64,000 bases of DNA. Source: Aphelocoma coerulescens. Taxonomy: Eukaryota; Chordata; Aves; Passeriformes; Corvidae. This document shows positions 36,229 to 47,004 of this stretch, in pieces. The number at the start of each line of letters is the position of its first letter. The stretch's first letter is position 1. The notes beneath the pieces are model-generated. The model was not told the origin of the DNA. It did no database searches and saw only the letters and a program-made list of their open reading frames with translations. A program made the position numbers and the translations under genes. The stretch spans positions 15,227,497 to 15,291,496 of the forward strand of contig NC_091016.1 of NCBI RefSeq assembly GCF_041296385.1, given 5' to 3'.

Positions 36229-36602
36229 TAATACGGGGTTATGACTATTTTTACTAGTTTATTACTAGTTTATTTCTAGTTTTACTTCCTGCAGCTCCCT
36301 GTGAGCGAGGAAGCACCACAAACCCTCTCCCTCAAAGCCTTGAGGTACTGCCCAAGCAGAACTTTTTCATGCTCTTTCCTCCTGGTGATTTTATAATCTC
36401 GTCCACAGTCTGAAAGCAAACTGATGCCGTAGGCAAAAGCTTGACCTTGGAACCCTAGGGCACTTTCTGTGCGTGTGTTTGTGTCCCCACGGCCTTCGGG
36501 TGAGCCTGGTGAGGCCGAGGCCTGGGGCCCTCAAGATGGCGCCGGGGAGCCCCCGGGGCAGCGGGGCGGGGCGGCAGAGGGTGGATTTCCCCCGAGCGAG
36601 CG
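36229..36602. other. Spacer before unit C
   Basis: Repeats 17935-18312, with a small length change in the GAGC-rich run around 36595. Confidence 0.4.
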
Positions 36603-36732
36603 AGCGAGGGAGCGGCGGGGAAAGGCGCGGGGAGCAGGGGAGGCACAAAGGCCCCGGCTCTCTGGCAAGCGGGCGGCCAGTCGCCAACTGCTGGCTCCCG
36701 GAGCCGCTGGCAGGGCCGTGTCTCCTCCACGC

Positions 36733-37274
36733 CGGCGACACTGCACCTGCAGCGCTGCATCCGGCTCTGCCGGGCTCCCCAGCACGGACGGCAAGGACAC
36801 GGACGGGCTGGAGCACGTGCGGACGGGGGACACCGAGATTTAGCGAGCGCTGGAGCACCTCTCCTGCAAGGAAAGGCTGAGACAGCTGGGCTTCTTCAGC
36901 CGGCAAAAGACACTTAGGCTTAGGCTCGACGGAACCGTGGCCTTCCAGGACCTGACGGCAACCTACAAGAAAGCTGGAGAGGGACTTTGGACAAGGGCAG
37001 GCAAGGACAGGACAAGGGAGAATGGATCCAAACGGAAAGAGAGTAGGTTTAGATGAGGTATTCAGAAAAATGACTCTCGTGGCACAGGTTGCCCGGAGAA
37101 GGTGTGGCTACCCCCTCCCTGGCAGTGTTCAAGGCCAGGCTGGATGGAGCTCTAGACAAGCCCTTGGTCCAGTGCCAGGGGTCCCTAGCCACAGCAGGGG
37201 GGCTTGCAACGACGTGATCTTTCAGGTCCCGTCCAAGCCAAACCATGCCGTGACTCCGTGATTCTGGGATACTT
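36733..37274 (+). mobile_element. CR1 LINE 3' fragment upstream of kinase C
   Basis: Third copy of the element seen at 131-672, nearly identical to the copy in unit B. Confidence 0.8.
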
Positions 37275-37878
37275 CCCCTCCTCATCCTCTGGCAGAAAAA
37301 GAAGCTTGGGACCAAGTTCCACATTGCAGACTCTGTCTTTTGGCAGCCTGCAACTGTCTCAACAGAGGATGAAAAGAGATGACATTACTGACACGATTTA
37401 TCTTTTCTACCTGAAAATTAAAGGCTCCACTCCTGTCCACTCTCGCACAACCATCAGGACAGGGAACTCTTCCCGGTGAAATGCTTCATCTCACCCAAGG
37501 AAGAAGAAAGCTACAAGCCCACACTTTTCTTTATTTCTGTATTGATTTATTAGGTTATTTCTTTCACGGGCATTTATTTCTTTGTTTGCTTCTTCCCTTC
37601 CGCGGGGCGCGCGCCGGCTCCTCCGGTGGGCTCGCGCAGGGAACGGACGAACGGAACGGCCGCGCGCTCCGGCGGCTCAGCGGCAGCAGCAGCGGCAGCA
37701 GCAGCGGCAGCAGCAGCGGCAGCAGCAGCGGCAGCAGCAGCAGCGCCTCTCTCGATCGGTTTTCCACTCGGATTTCCGCTCGCTCTCCGTCCCCTTCTCC
37801 CTCTCACACTCCACTCACTCCCGTCCCGTCCCGTCCCGTCCCGTCCCGTCCCTGTCTCCGCCTCTCCCAGCGCGGCTC
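37275..37878 (+). promoter_or_regulatory. CpG-rich 5' flank of kinase C
   Basis: Has six CCCGT pentamers (37820-37849) and one CAG fewer in the triplet tract. The net change relative to unit A is +2 bases, so the upstream open frame that runs into the kinase differs from the one in units A and B. Confidence 0.5.
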
Positions 37879-40131
37879 ATGCCGCGTCCCGCGGGCCGCC
37901 CCTCTGCGGGGCCGCCCCGTGCCCGCCGCGGTGCCGCCTCCGCCGGGCTCTCTCCGTCCTGGCAGCGGCTCTGGTGCTGGCGGAGCAGCACGCTCTTTTG
38001 GCTCCGCCTGGCGCGGGCCCTGGCCCGGCCCCGGCCGAGGCCCCTCCCGCGGCTCCGCCCGGAGCCGCCCCGCTGCCGCCCCTCGGCGGGGCCGCCCCCT
38101 GCCCGCCCCTGCCCGGCCCGCCGCGGTGCCGCCTCCGCCGGGCTCTCTCCGTACTGGCAGCGGCGCCGCTGGAAGTGCCGCTCGCTCTGGTGCTGGCGGA
38201 GCAGCACGCTCTTTTGGCTCCGCCTGGCGCGGGCCCTGGCCCGGCCCCGGCCCCGAACGAGGCCCCTCCGGCGCTTCCGCCCGGAGCCGCCCCGCTGCCG
38301 CCCGGCTCCCGCCCCGTCCCCGGCAGCGTCGTCCGCAGCATCGCCGGCAGCTTCCCCGCTCCGAACTCCGCCGCTCGTCAGCTCGGCCGCCGGCCCCGGG
38401 GCGGCTCGGGAAGCAGCAGCGCCCGGGGGCCCCGGGCAGAATGCCGAGAGCGCGGTGCCGCCCGCACGGGCGGAGAAGCCTCCCCTGGAGCAGCTCTACC
38501 GGCAGGGCCCGCTGCTGGGGAGCGGCGGCTGCGGCAGCGTTTACTCCGGGACCCGGCTCGCCGACGGCGCCCCGGTAAGAGTGGGGCCGGGTCGGAGGGG
38601 GGCGGCGGGCGGCGGGCGACGGGCGACGGGCGACGGGCGACGAGCTCAGCCCGCCGCTCGCCTTGACTTGCAGGTGGCCATCAAGCGAGTGTCCCGCGAT
38701 CGCATCCCGGAGTGGGCGCGGCTGGTGAGTGAAAGCCGGCAGGGCGTGGCGGGCGGGGCTAGGGCGAGGCCCGGGAGGGTGGGAGCCGGGACGCTGCGAG
38801 GGGAGCGAGCGTGCAGTGAGCGGGGGCCGCGGAGCGTCCCGGGCCGGGCAATGGCGAGCGGCGGTGGGGCCGGGCCGGGGTGCCGAAGGCTCGGCGCAGC
38901 ATCGGCCCCGCTGACGGCATCGCGGTCCCCCCCGCAGCACAACGGCGCCCTTGTGCCCCTGGAGCTGGCGCTGCTCTGGATGGTGTCGCGCCCTGGCTTC
39001 CGCGGCGTGGTGCGGCTCCTGGACTGGTTCGAGCTGCCCGACGGCTTCGCGCTGGTCATGGAGCGTCCAGAGCGCTGTCAGGACCTCTGGTACTTCCTGG
39101 AGGAGCGGGGGTTCCTGACGGAGCCCGTGGCGCGGGGGCTGTTCCGCCAGGTGCTGGAGGCCGTGCGGCACTGCACCAGCCGCGGCGTCCTGCACCGCGA
39201 CATCAAGGCCGAGAACGTCCTCGTCGACCTGGCCACCGGCGAGGCAAAGCTCATCGACTTCGGGTGCGGCACGGTCCTCCAGGACACCTTCTACACCCGA
39301 ATGTCAGGTGAGCCCGAAGGCGGGGCCCAGCCGGGCAGCAGAGATTCCCCCCTTTGCTGGCAGAGGGGGAAGAGGGAGGGAGCGAGGGGAAATCCTTCTG
39401 CAGCCGGCTGCAGCCAAGTTGCTTTCCGGCGGGGCGAGGGCTGCCTGTTGTGGAACGGGAGCTGGCTGGGAGGGAGCGGCACTCATCAGGGCCTGATGAG
39501 CTGCGCCCGTGTCCCGTAGGCACGCCGGAGTACAGCCCGCCGGAGTGGATCCTCTTTGGCTGCTACCATGGCCAGCCAGCCACCATCTGGTCCCTGGGCA
39601 TCCTGCTCTATGAGCTGGTCTGTGGGCACCTTCCTTTCAACACGGATGAGGACATCATCCGGGGCCAGCTCTTCTTCCCGCCCCGGGTGTCTCAAGGTGG
39701 GGATGCGCCTTCACGGCATGGGGGGAGGGGGGGAAGGACGTGGTTGGCAGAGGGCAGGTGGCACGCAGGCGTCCTGCTCTTGCAGCTAGGGAGGAGGCTG
39801 ATCTGCTGGGGTTAGCTGGAGGAGGTGGCACGTGTGCCTCTGGGCTGCTCTCGTCCGAAAGGGAGGATCGACGGGAAGGTTGGGGTGCAGCTTCCGAGCG
39901 CTCCTAGTGTGGCCTGGGCGCCGTGGAATCTGGGAGAGCAGGGGCAGGAGCCTTGTCCCGCTGAGCAGCGTTTTCCCGTTTCTCTCCCCAGAGTGCCAGC
40001 ACCTCATCCGGTGGTGTTTATCCATGGACCCCGCGCACAGGCCGTCCTTGGAAGACCTGTTTGAGCATTCTTGGCTGCAGGACCGTCACCTGGCCCAGGA
40101 GAGAGCAGAGATCCATCCCTCTGCACAGTAG
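37879..40131 (+). CDS. PIM1-like serine/threonine kinase, copy C (5 exons)
   Basis: Coding exons are 37879-38574, 38674-38724, 38938-39307, 39520-39696 and 39992-40131. The predicted 477-residue protein appears identical to copy A. Intron 1 is 99 bp, seven longer, from a fourth GGGCGAC heptamer; because 99 is a multiple of three with no stop, an intron-1-retaining transcript would stay in frame in this copy only. All catalytic motifs are intact although the unit's downstream half is rearranged. It is the last intact kinase of the array in this window and faces the TOGARAM2-like gene 3' end to 3' end. Confidence 0.92.
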
Positions 40132-40400
40132 GATCCAGGAGCCCAGCAAGCACCAGCTGCACGCGTCTCGGGGCGCTCGAAGAAAACGGCAGAGCGTTTC
40201 CCTGCGGCCGTGGCACGGAGGAGAGAGCGCAGCCGAGGAGATGCTTCCGCTGGTCCTCGGCGCCTTGTGGAGGAAGCGGCTCAGTGCTCCCCATCCTATT
40301 GGAGAAGTCGTGGCAGTGCGGTGAAGTTGCCACGGACCGGAAAAGGGGAAACATTCCCCTGCAGCTCAATGGCATCGTGATGTCCCCGCAAGCCGAGGCA

Positions 40401-41575
40401 CCGCCGGGGTGTTCTTCTGGAGCACGACCTGGAGCCGGACAACACCGTCCTCGAGCTGGCCGCTGGCGGGGCAAAGCCGGTTGGCTTTGGTTGCGGCCCC
40501 TTCCTGGAGGACACGCTCTGCGCCCCGACGGAATCAAGATGAGTCCACAGCCGGCGGAGGGATGGGGGGATGCTCGTGGTTCCAGGCGTGGCAGGGCTCG
40601 GCCGGGCCAGGCGCCGGAGCTTCCCCGCTTGGCGGCACCGGGGAATATTAATTTTTCCGCCGGCCGCCAAGTTGCTTTTTGGCGGGACAGGGCACGGATG
40701 CTGTGCAGGGGGAGCCAGCGCCCGGCCTTGCTGACAGCTTCTGCCACCCAGCCTGGCCCGGGCAGAGGGGGGGGGAGCCAGCCTGGCAAAAGCATCCGTC
40801 CGTAGGGACGGGGGGCAGCAGAGGGGGGCAGGTTCCGAAGGCGTGCCCCAGCTGGTCTGCTTTGCGGGCCCTTGAGGAAGGGGTGGGCTTACGCGTGGGA
40901 AAGGTGGGGTTTTTCCCCAGCCATGGAGAGCCTTAATGCTTGCATGGAGTGCTCAGACCCTCCCCAGGCCCGTGAAACGGTGATAACCTTTGACGCTTTT
41001 TCTTGCTTCCAGGTCTTGTTTTGAATTGACTTTCATGCAATCGTTCTTTGCTTTTTCCAGGAAGATTGCACCGGGTGCCCGGACTGCGTGGGGAAGCGCT
41101 GGCCCCCTGTGTGTGGAGTGCGTCCGGTGCCGGCGCTACCCCGGGGGGCCGCGGTCTGCGGGGCCATCGCCTTCAAGACGGACGAGGACCTCGTGCGGGA
41201 TCGGCTCCTCTCCTGGCAGCAGGTCTCCAGAGGTGGGTACCCGGCTTCACAGCAACGGGTGGCAGAAGGGCTTCCGGCAGACAGCAGCGGGCACACGAGC
41301 ATCCCGCTCTTGCAGCTGCTGAGGAGACTGCTCTGCCGTGTTTAAGTGGAGGAGGTGGAACGTGGCCTGCCATGCTGCTCTCCTCTAGAAACGGAGAATT
41401 GGCACCGCCAGCAGCCTGGCCCGGGCACAGGCCGTGCTGGGACAGGGGGGACAGGAGCCCTGTCCGGCTGACCGCGGCTTTCTGGTTTCTCTCCCCAGGG
41501 TGCCAGCACCTCAGGCACGGAAGCAGCACCGCTCGGCCTGCGAATCTGGGAGGGCTGGAGGGCGGCGGGTGTTAA
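40401..41575 (+). pseudogene. Decayed PIM-like 3' half, unit C
   Basis: Remnants at about 40408-40542 (exon 3), 41061-41231 (exon 4) and 41499-41575 (exon 5), with the same inactivating changes as in A and B. A poly(A) signal follows near 41588. Confidence 0.75.
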
Positions 41576-44345
41576 TTTGCTGTCAAAAATAAATCTTGTT
41601 CTTGTCGTTGTCATCGGAGCCTTTCTTTCATCCTTTTCCAAGCTTTTGGTCCCCTTCCTCCAGGGTAATCTTTTTGGGTCCTTCCTCAGCCACTCGGTGG
41701 CCTTTGGCAGGGGGGGTTAAGCAACGCGAAAATTTCAACAACAGCTCCTGTTGCCAACGGCAGCAGCCCCTTCGAGAGGCCGGAGCTGCCAGCCAGGCCC
41801 GCGTGTGCTTTGGAAAGGGGAGCGGTTTGCAGGGACGCAGTGGTCGCCCCGCTGCAAAAGCTGGGAGGAAATCAGAAGCGGCAAAATGCCATTTCGGCTC
41901 AAGCCCCGCCCAAATACTTCTTCGTCTTTCCCCTCTGCTCCAAGATAGGCAGGCAGGGCTGGACTCCGGCAAGGTTCCAAGTTCTTTGTGCTCCCTGGCA
42001 TCAAAGGGATCACGATGGAAACTCTCGTATGCAGTGACTGCGGTACAGCTCCTGAAGGAAAAAAGGAAGTGTCACGAGATGGGACATCCTTCTTGTCTCC
42101 TTTGTCTCCCCAGGAGCCCCTGAGAAAGAGAAATGCCTGCAAGGGCTTTATCTGACTCCTTCCCAGCCAGCCCTTCCCTCCTCGCTCCCGGGTCTCGTTT
42201 GCTCCGCAGGCCTCATTAGCTCGCTAAACTCAGAGGAGCCCCGGTAGGAAAAATCGCTGCCTGGCGTGGCGCTGGTTGATCCCTGTCTCATCTTGATTCC
42301 ATTTGCCCTGCTCCCCACCCCCCGCCCCAAAGAGACCAAAGCATCCCCCACAGCCCCACGGTGCTGCACCAGATCCCGGGCACGTGGCCTCCTCCAGTCC
42401 TTGGCGGCCTCGGGGAGGCTCCAGAGCCCTGTGTGCGGGACAGCTGCTGCAGCACCCACCGCTGTGCCTGGGGGCAAACAGCGCCCAAGGAGCGGCTGCG
42501 CAAGTTCAGAGTCTGAAGCAGAATCCCCGGTGCACGCAAGTGCTTAGCTATGGTTTAAATCCCAGCCTAGTAAAGCCTGGGAAGGCTGGTATGTGTCAGG
42601 GAAAACTAGTCTGTGAGCTTATGGGGTTTCCTGCCATCACCAGCAGAGTGATGTGTCCTTTGGGGATTCCTCTGGAGACAAAATTAGGCATCTGCTCCCT
42701 CCTGCAATATTCTCTTAGATCTTTCTAAAATATCCTAGAAAAGACAGTGAAACTTCATGTCTACTTGCACACCCACTGTTTGAATAGGGGCATTTTTGTC
42801 TGACCGGGCAGCCGCGAGCCGGGTGCCTCCTCCCTCCCCTGCCGCAGCTGGAAAAAAAGTCGCTATCTCTGTGTGACCTTGAACAAGCTGCAAACTGCTT
42901 TGAAAAAGTTTTGCTCAGTTTTTCCTTCCCCTTCTCAGGCTCAGTTTAAAGGCATAAAAAGGCACAAAAATTAATTTCTGGGCATAGGGCAGCGATAAGG
43001 AATACACATCATAAAGTCACCCCAAGACACTAGTATTTCTGAGGGAAATTTTTTTACACCAAACCAACTGGAGTCATCAAACAGCTGACCTGGCGTTTCG
43101 AGACATGGGCCAAGGGGGAACCTTTCAGTGTGTTTGGTCAAGGCCGGGCTATGCTCAAGGCAAAGGTGTGTCAGTGTACTCGGCTCCTTCTCTCCTCATG
43201 GTGTCCGGCAGGCACAGGAGCCCACAGCTCCTGCAGAAACCATCACGGCACTCCGTGGGAGCAAACTTGTGTCCAGTCCTCACACAGAGCTCTGGTGTCC
43301 AGCACTGCACCTCCTTGGAATGAGGAATTGTTGCAGTGCTCTTGGAAGGAGCTAAGGAGGTTTGGCCTTCAGATCAGCTCCTTCCTAGCTCCTGATTTGC
43401 TGCCCTGGCTAAGCTGCTGCCTGTGGCAACACTTGGTTCACAGCTGACAGCCCTGCTCTGCTGGCAGGCAGCCATTGCAGGAGCTTTTGCTGGGGTCATT
43501 GAACCTTTCAGATCTTCCCAAGGAGAGCTAAGGAGGGAACTTGTCAAAGGAGCATTGCCTGGGCAAAGCTTTTAACATTAAATCTTTTCTTTGTGCTCAC
43601 TACCATGCACAGTAAATATTTGAGGAAGCAAGCTTCCTGCTCCAGAAATTCCTGCAATCAGTCAGATTGCCAGAAAGAAAATGCAGATTTGGGATGTGTC
43701 ATCTCACTTTAATTCATTGTATAGAGAAATACAGGAGCACTTCTTGTGAGCTGTGTGTCTAACCTAAGTGACCTTGCCACCAAGAACTGAGAAAAGTGGG
43801 GAGAGATGGAATCAGTGGCACAAGGATCTGCAGTAGGATTCTCCCGCAGGCCTGAGGAAACTGCCCCGGGGTTCCACTGGGCCATGGCTTTTTACATCAA
43901 AACTTCATGCTTCACGCTGGGGTGGTGAATCTTCCCTGGCCTTGTCAGGCCACACTGTGATCTCAGAAATGCTTGTTAGGCCTCAGCCTTGATGAACAGC
44001 CCCTGGACTAAGCTCCTCTTGAGCTTGCCCAAAACACTGAGTGCTCCCAGGAACTTGTGCTGTCTAACCAGATCCTGGGGTTTTCTATGAACAGTCTTGG
44101 AAACTACTTTTCTTGCCTGAATGCCATAACATCCTTCTTCTCGCACTTCCAAAGACAGGCTGCTGACCCAAAGTGCGGCCATGAGGAAGCATTTTATGAC
44201 TGAAGCCCACTGTCTTGTGGCCCATCAACAGCGGCCCAAAAGGAAGCCCTCGAAGCTCTCCTGGACCACAGCAGCTGCCACTGGCAACCTCCAGTGGGGC
44301 CTCTCAGAGCCAGCGAGCTCAAGTTTCCTGTACTCACAGGATCGT

Positions 44346-44425
44346 CGATCAACAATGGATCCTGGGCCAATCCCCCCACTCCTCACGATCAACAATGGAT
44401 CCTGGGCCAATCCCCCCACTCCTCA
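44346..44425 (+). repeat. 40-bp tandem duplication private to unit C
   Basis: A 40-bp block starting 'cgatcaacaatggatcctgg' occurs twice in a row here. Units A and B have it once. Confidence 0.93.
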
Positions 44426-44525
44426 CGGCTCCAGTTTAACTACTGTTAAGCTTGAGTGCTGTTAAGCTTTTAGGCCACATTCCTTTTCATCCTTGTCCTT
44501 TCTCTCCCTTTGTCAAAACCCGTCT

Positions 44526-44527
<2 letters not shown>

Positions 44528-44558
<31 letters not shown>
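44528..44558. repeat. CA microsatellite, unit C (uninterrupted)
   Basis: A pure (CA)n run of about 31 bp, where units A and B have an interrupted tract. Confidence 0.92.
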
Positions 44559-44562
<4 letters not shown>

Positions 44563-44704
44563 TCTCAGTTCATGTCTGGTTTGATTGACTGCATTTTGTT
44601 TGTTGCTTTTTTCCCTTGTTGTGCCTTAAAGGACTAGTAAGTAATAGTGTGAATGTTGCCAACAAATTTTGTTGAGCTGTTACTTCATATTCTGCACTAG
44701 TTTG

Positions 44705-46034
44705 AAAACAAACCAGTGAGAAATCACAAGACAGAACTGTAATTTACTAGGAAAATGAAAATAATTGCAATAGTACAAGAACACTGACAGAGTCAGGATA
44801 CAACCTGACACCCTGTTAATCAGGGTGGTGGTAGCAGCCCAGATGAAGTGGTCCTATTGAAGCAGTGATCCTGTTGAAGGGTCTGGTCTTCGGCTGAAGG
44901 TCCAGTAGTAACTCTTATCCTCTGGGAACCCAGGAGGGAAGAGCTGCTTGTGCTTCAATCCTACCTGATTATATCCAGGTGGGAATGCTTGGCTCCTCCC
45001 CCTGGGTGGAGCATCTCCCAAGGGGCTGATGTAATTCTATGAGTCATGCAGTGGGTCATTGCTTGCCCATTAAACAGAGATAGCCTCCAGAGGGATTTAG
45101 CAAGGATGAGTCATGGTAGGAGATAACAAACACAGCCCCATCTCTTTTAACAGCTTGTGAAGGTGACAATAGAATACATACTGTTGGTTGCATCTTACAC
45201 TGTAACCTAGGACATATTCAATCTGGTTTTACTGATAACCTTGACAGTGAATTTTTAAGCAATCTCAGACACTCGTTCATAACAAGCCTTGGGAGCATGA
45301 GCTACAGGGCTGACATTGGAAAGCAGGAGAATCACTCTAAAGTGCCGAGTTTAAATGTCCATTTCATTGCTCTTCTATTTATTTCACTCGATTAAGCCAA
45401 GCCAAGCTTTTCTTGGAGGCAGAATGTGTGTGGGACGTACTACGCCATTATCCCATAACTCTGGGCTGAATGGCACCCAGGCTGCAGTACAGATTTGAGG
45501 AACCCTTGTCACCTGTTCAATAACCTCACAGTTCGCTCATCCTTCTGCAAACAAGTCGCAAACAACGCTGTTGGACTGCTGTCCTGGGTAAATATACATA
45601 CAGATGCCTTTTCCAAAGCAGTGCCTCTTTTGCCAGTGAAATACACGTCCTCTTCTTACCTATGGAATTGTGATTGAAGACACCTCTGAGCCAGATCTGT
45701 CTGAGATTGCAAAGGAGCAAAGCTTTGGGATTTGGGCACATTCTCTTTGTTGCTTTGCTCAGGCCTTTTGTGAGCACAGAATACATTGAGGCAGAAAACT
45801 GTAGACTACACAGGATCTTCTGGGTCCATTGTCCCCCAAACATGGTAATAGGTGGCCCCATTGGAATGCTAACTAACAAACAGCAGCACAAATGACATGA
45901 AGAAAACATGGCAAAAGAGGAAGAGGAGAGGCCCTGTGAGGAAAGAATACCGTGAGACAATGGCTTGTTGAGTCAGCTGCACTCTGACAACCTCTAGGCC
46001 AGCAGGTCTCACATTCTCGGCTTGTTTTTTTTAA
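44705..46034. other. Unit C: possible antisense LTR-like repeat and intergenic remainder
   Basis: Equivalent of 10205-11538, including the unassigned minus-strand frame 45526-45960. No gene recognised. Confidence 0.4.
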
Positions 46035-46813
46035 AAATTATTTTATTTAAAACTGAAAAAAAACCCCTCAAAATAAAAGATATACAGTTGAAAATCTATT
46101 TTCAAATTTTAAAATATAAAATTACAACACATTTATTCAAACCTACATCTACATGTCAGAACATATGTACATCTGTAACTACAAAGCCTAATGTAAAAAT
46201 CCAAATCTTCAAACATTCTTCAGACAGGCAGAACCCTCTTCCTGAGCTTGAGGAAAGAGAGCTCTTCTGGACAGGAGGCAAGGGCTTTGACGGTTAGGGA
46301 ACATAGGAAATGTCCAAGGAAAACTTCTTGATAAGACTGTACCAGTCATGCCTGCAAAGTGGAGACACAAAATATAAGAGAGGCCGCAATGCAAACCTAA
46401 AGCATCTGAAGCTACGTATTTAATGGGACAGACCACCTGGAAACTTCTAAAGAGCTGCACAGGGAAACACGCTCCTGCCAGCAGCCACTTGAGGCAGACC
46501 AGGGAGACACCCTGACCCACTTCCAGAGAGCCAGCACAGGAACAGCCTGGCCTCCGGGCTGCCCTGGGACAGCAGGGAGCCCAGAGCCCTGTGCTTTCCA
46601 GGAATGGCTCAGCTGCACACGCACCCTCCTGCTCCTCTCCCGGCCCCACAGCTGAGCAGCCCTACAGCTACACGGGGCACTGGGAGCTGCACAGCTCATT
46701 GCAGGGGGCACATGCAGGGCAGAACTGTTCCCTGGCAATGTGCCCAGGCTCTCTAGGCTGGCACAAGAGCCTTCCTCCCGCCAGAGAGCGGCCCAGCTCC
46801 CGCCTTACCTCTT

Positions 46814-46851
46814 TGTGAGGCTGAGCCATGCTCAGCCTTCACCTTGTCCTC
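46814..46851 (-). pseudogene. Donor end of the candidate minus-strand exon, cut by the array edge
   Basis: Only the last 38 or so bases of the exon equivalent to 12318-12593 remain, with its GTAAGG donor. Beyond 46851 the sequence is unrelated to units A and B. It lies in the 3' flank of the TOGARAM2-like gene, on the same strand. Confidence 0.5.
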
Positions 46852-47004
46852 AATCGGAAGTTGCTTCAGGCACCCCATGCCACGACTAGGAAGGGCGGTG
46901 GAGAGAGCGGGGGCAGGTGCACACCCTTCCTTTGCATTCTGTCATTTTTGGCACAGCTAAGAAGTCACATCCGGAGGTGTCCAACGCAGCACTTTGTCAT
47001 CTTT

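Larger units (their letters stand above)
18313..36602 (+). repeat. Tandem unit B (complete, about 18.29 kb)
   Basis: This is the only unit with both ends in view. The offset from unit A is 18312 bp at the left end, falls to 18297 after the CCCGT tract (three fewer pentamers) and to about 18294 near the right end. The spacer at 17935-18312, just before the start of this unit in this numbering, recurs at 36229-36602, so the choice of unit start is a convention. Confidence 0.96.
41576..44700. other. Intergenic, unit C, with two deletions
   Basis: Follows units A and B but joins 'gcacgcaagtg' directly to 'cttagctatgg' near 42540, and 'catttttgtct' to 'gaccgggcagcc' near 42800. The LTR fragment and the dispersed repeat are lost, and only the last ~265 bp of the minus-oriented LTR remain (42801-43066). 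No gene recognised. Confidence 0.6.
36603..46851 (+). repeat. Tandem unit C (truncated, internally deleted)
   Basis: Unit C follows units A and B until about 46851, where it departs abruptly into the 3' flank of the TOGARAM2-like gene. It lacks about 0.23 kb at 42540 (unit A about 5932-6160) and about 1.93 kb at 42800 (unit A about 6421-8348). It carries its own 40-bp tandem duplication (44346-44425) and a longer, uninterrupted CA tract. Scattered private substitutions are more frequent after about 43500, so this part is somewhat more diverged than A is from B. Confidence 0.95.

Noticed and set aside
37804..39195. 463-codon minus-strand open frame across the kinase in unit C
   Set aside because: It is antisense to well-supported kinase exons and introns in very GC-rich DNA where stops are rare. 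It is not continuous in units A and B, where small repeat differences break it.
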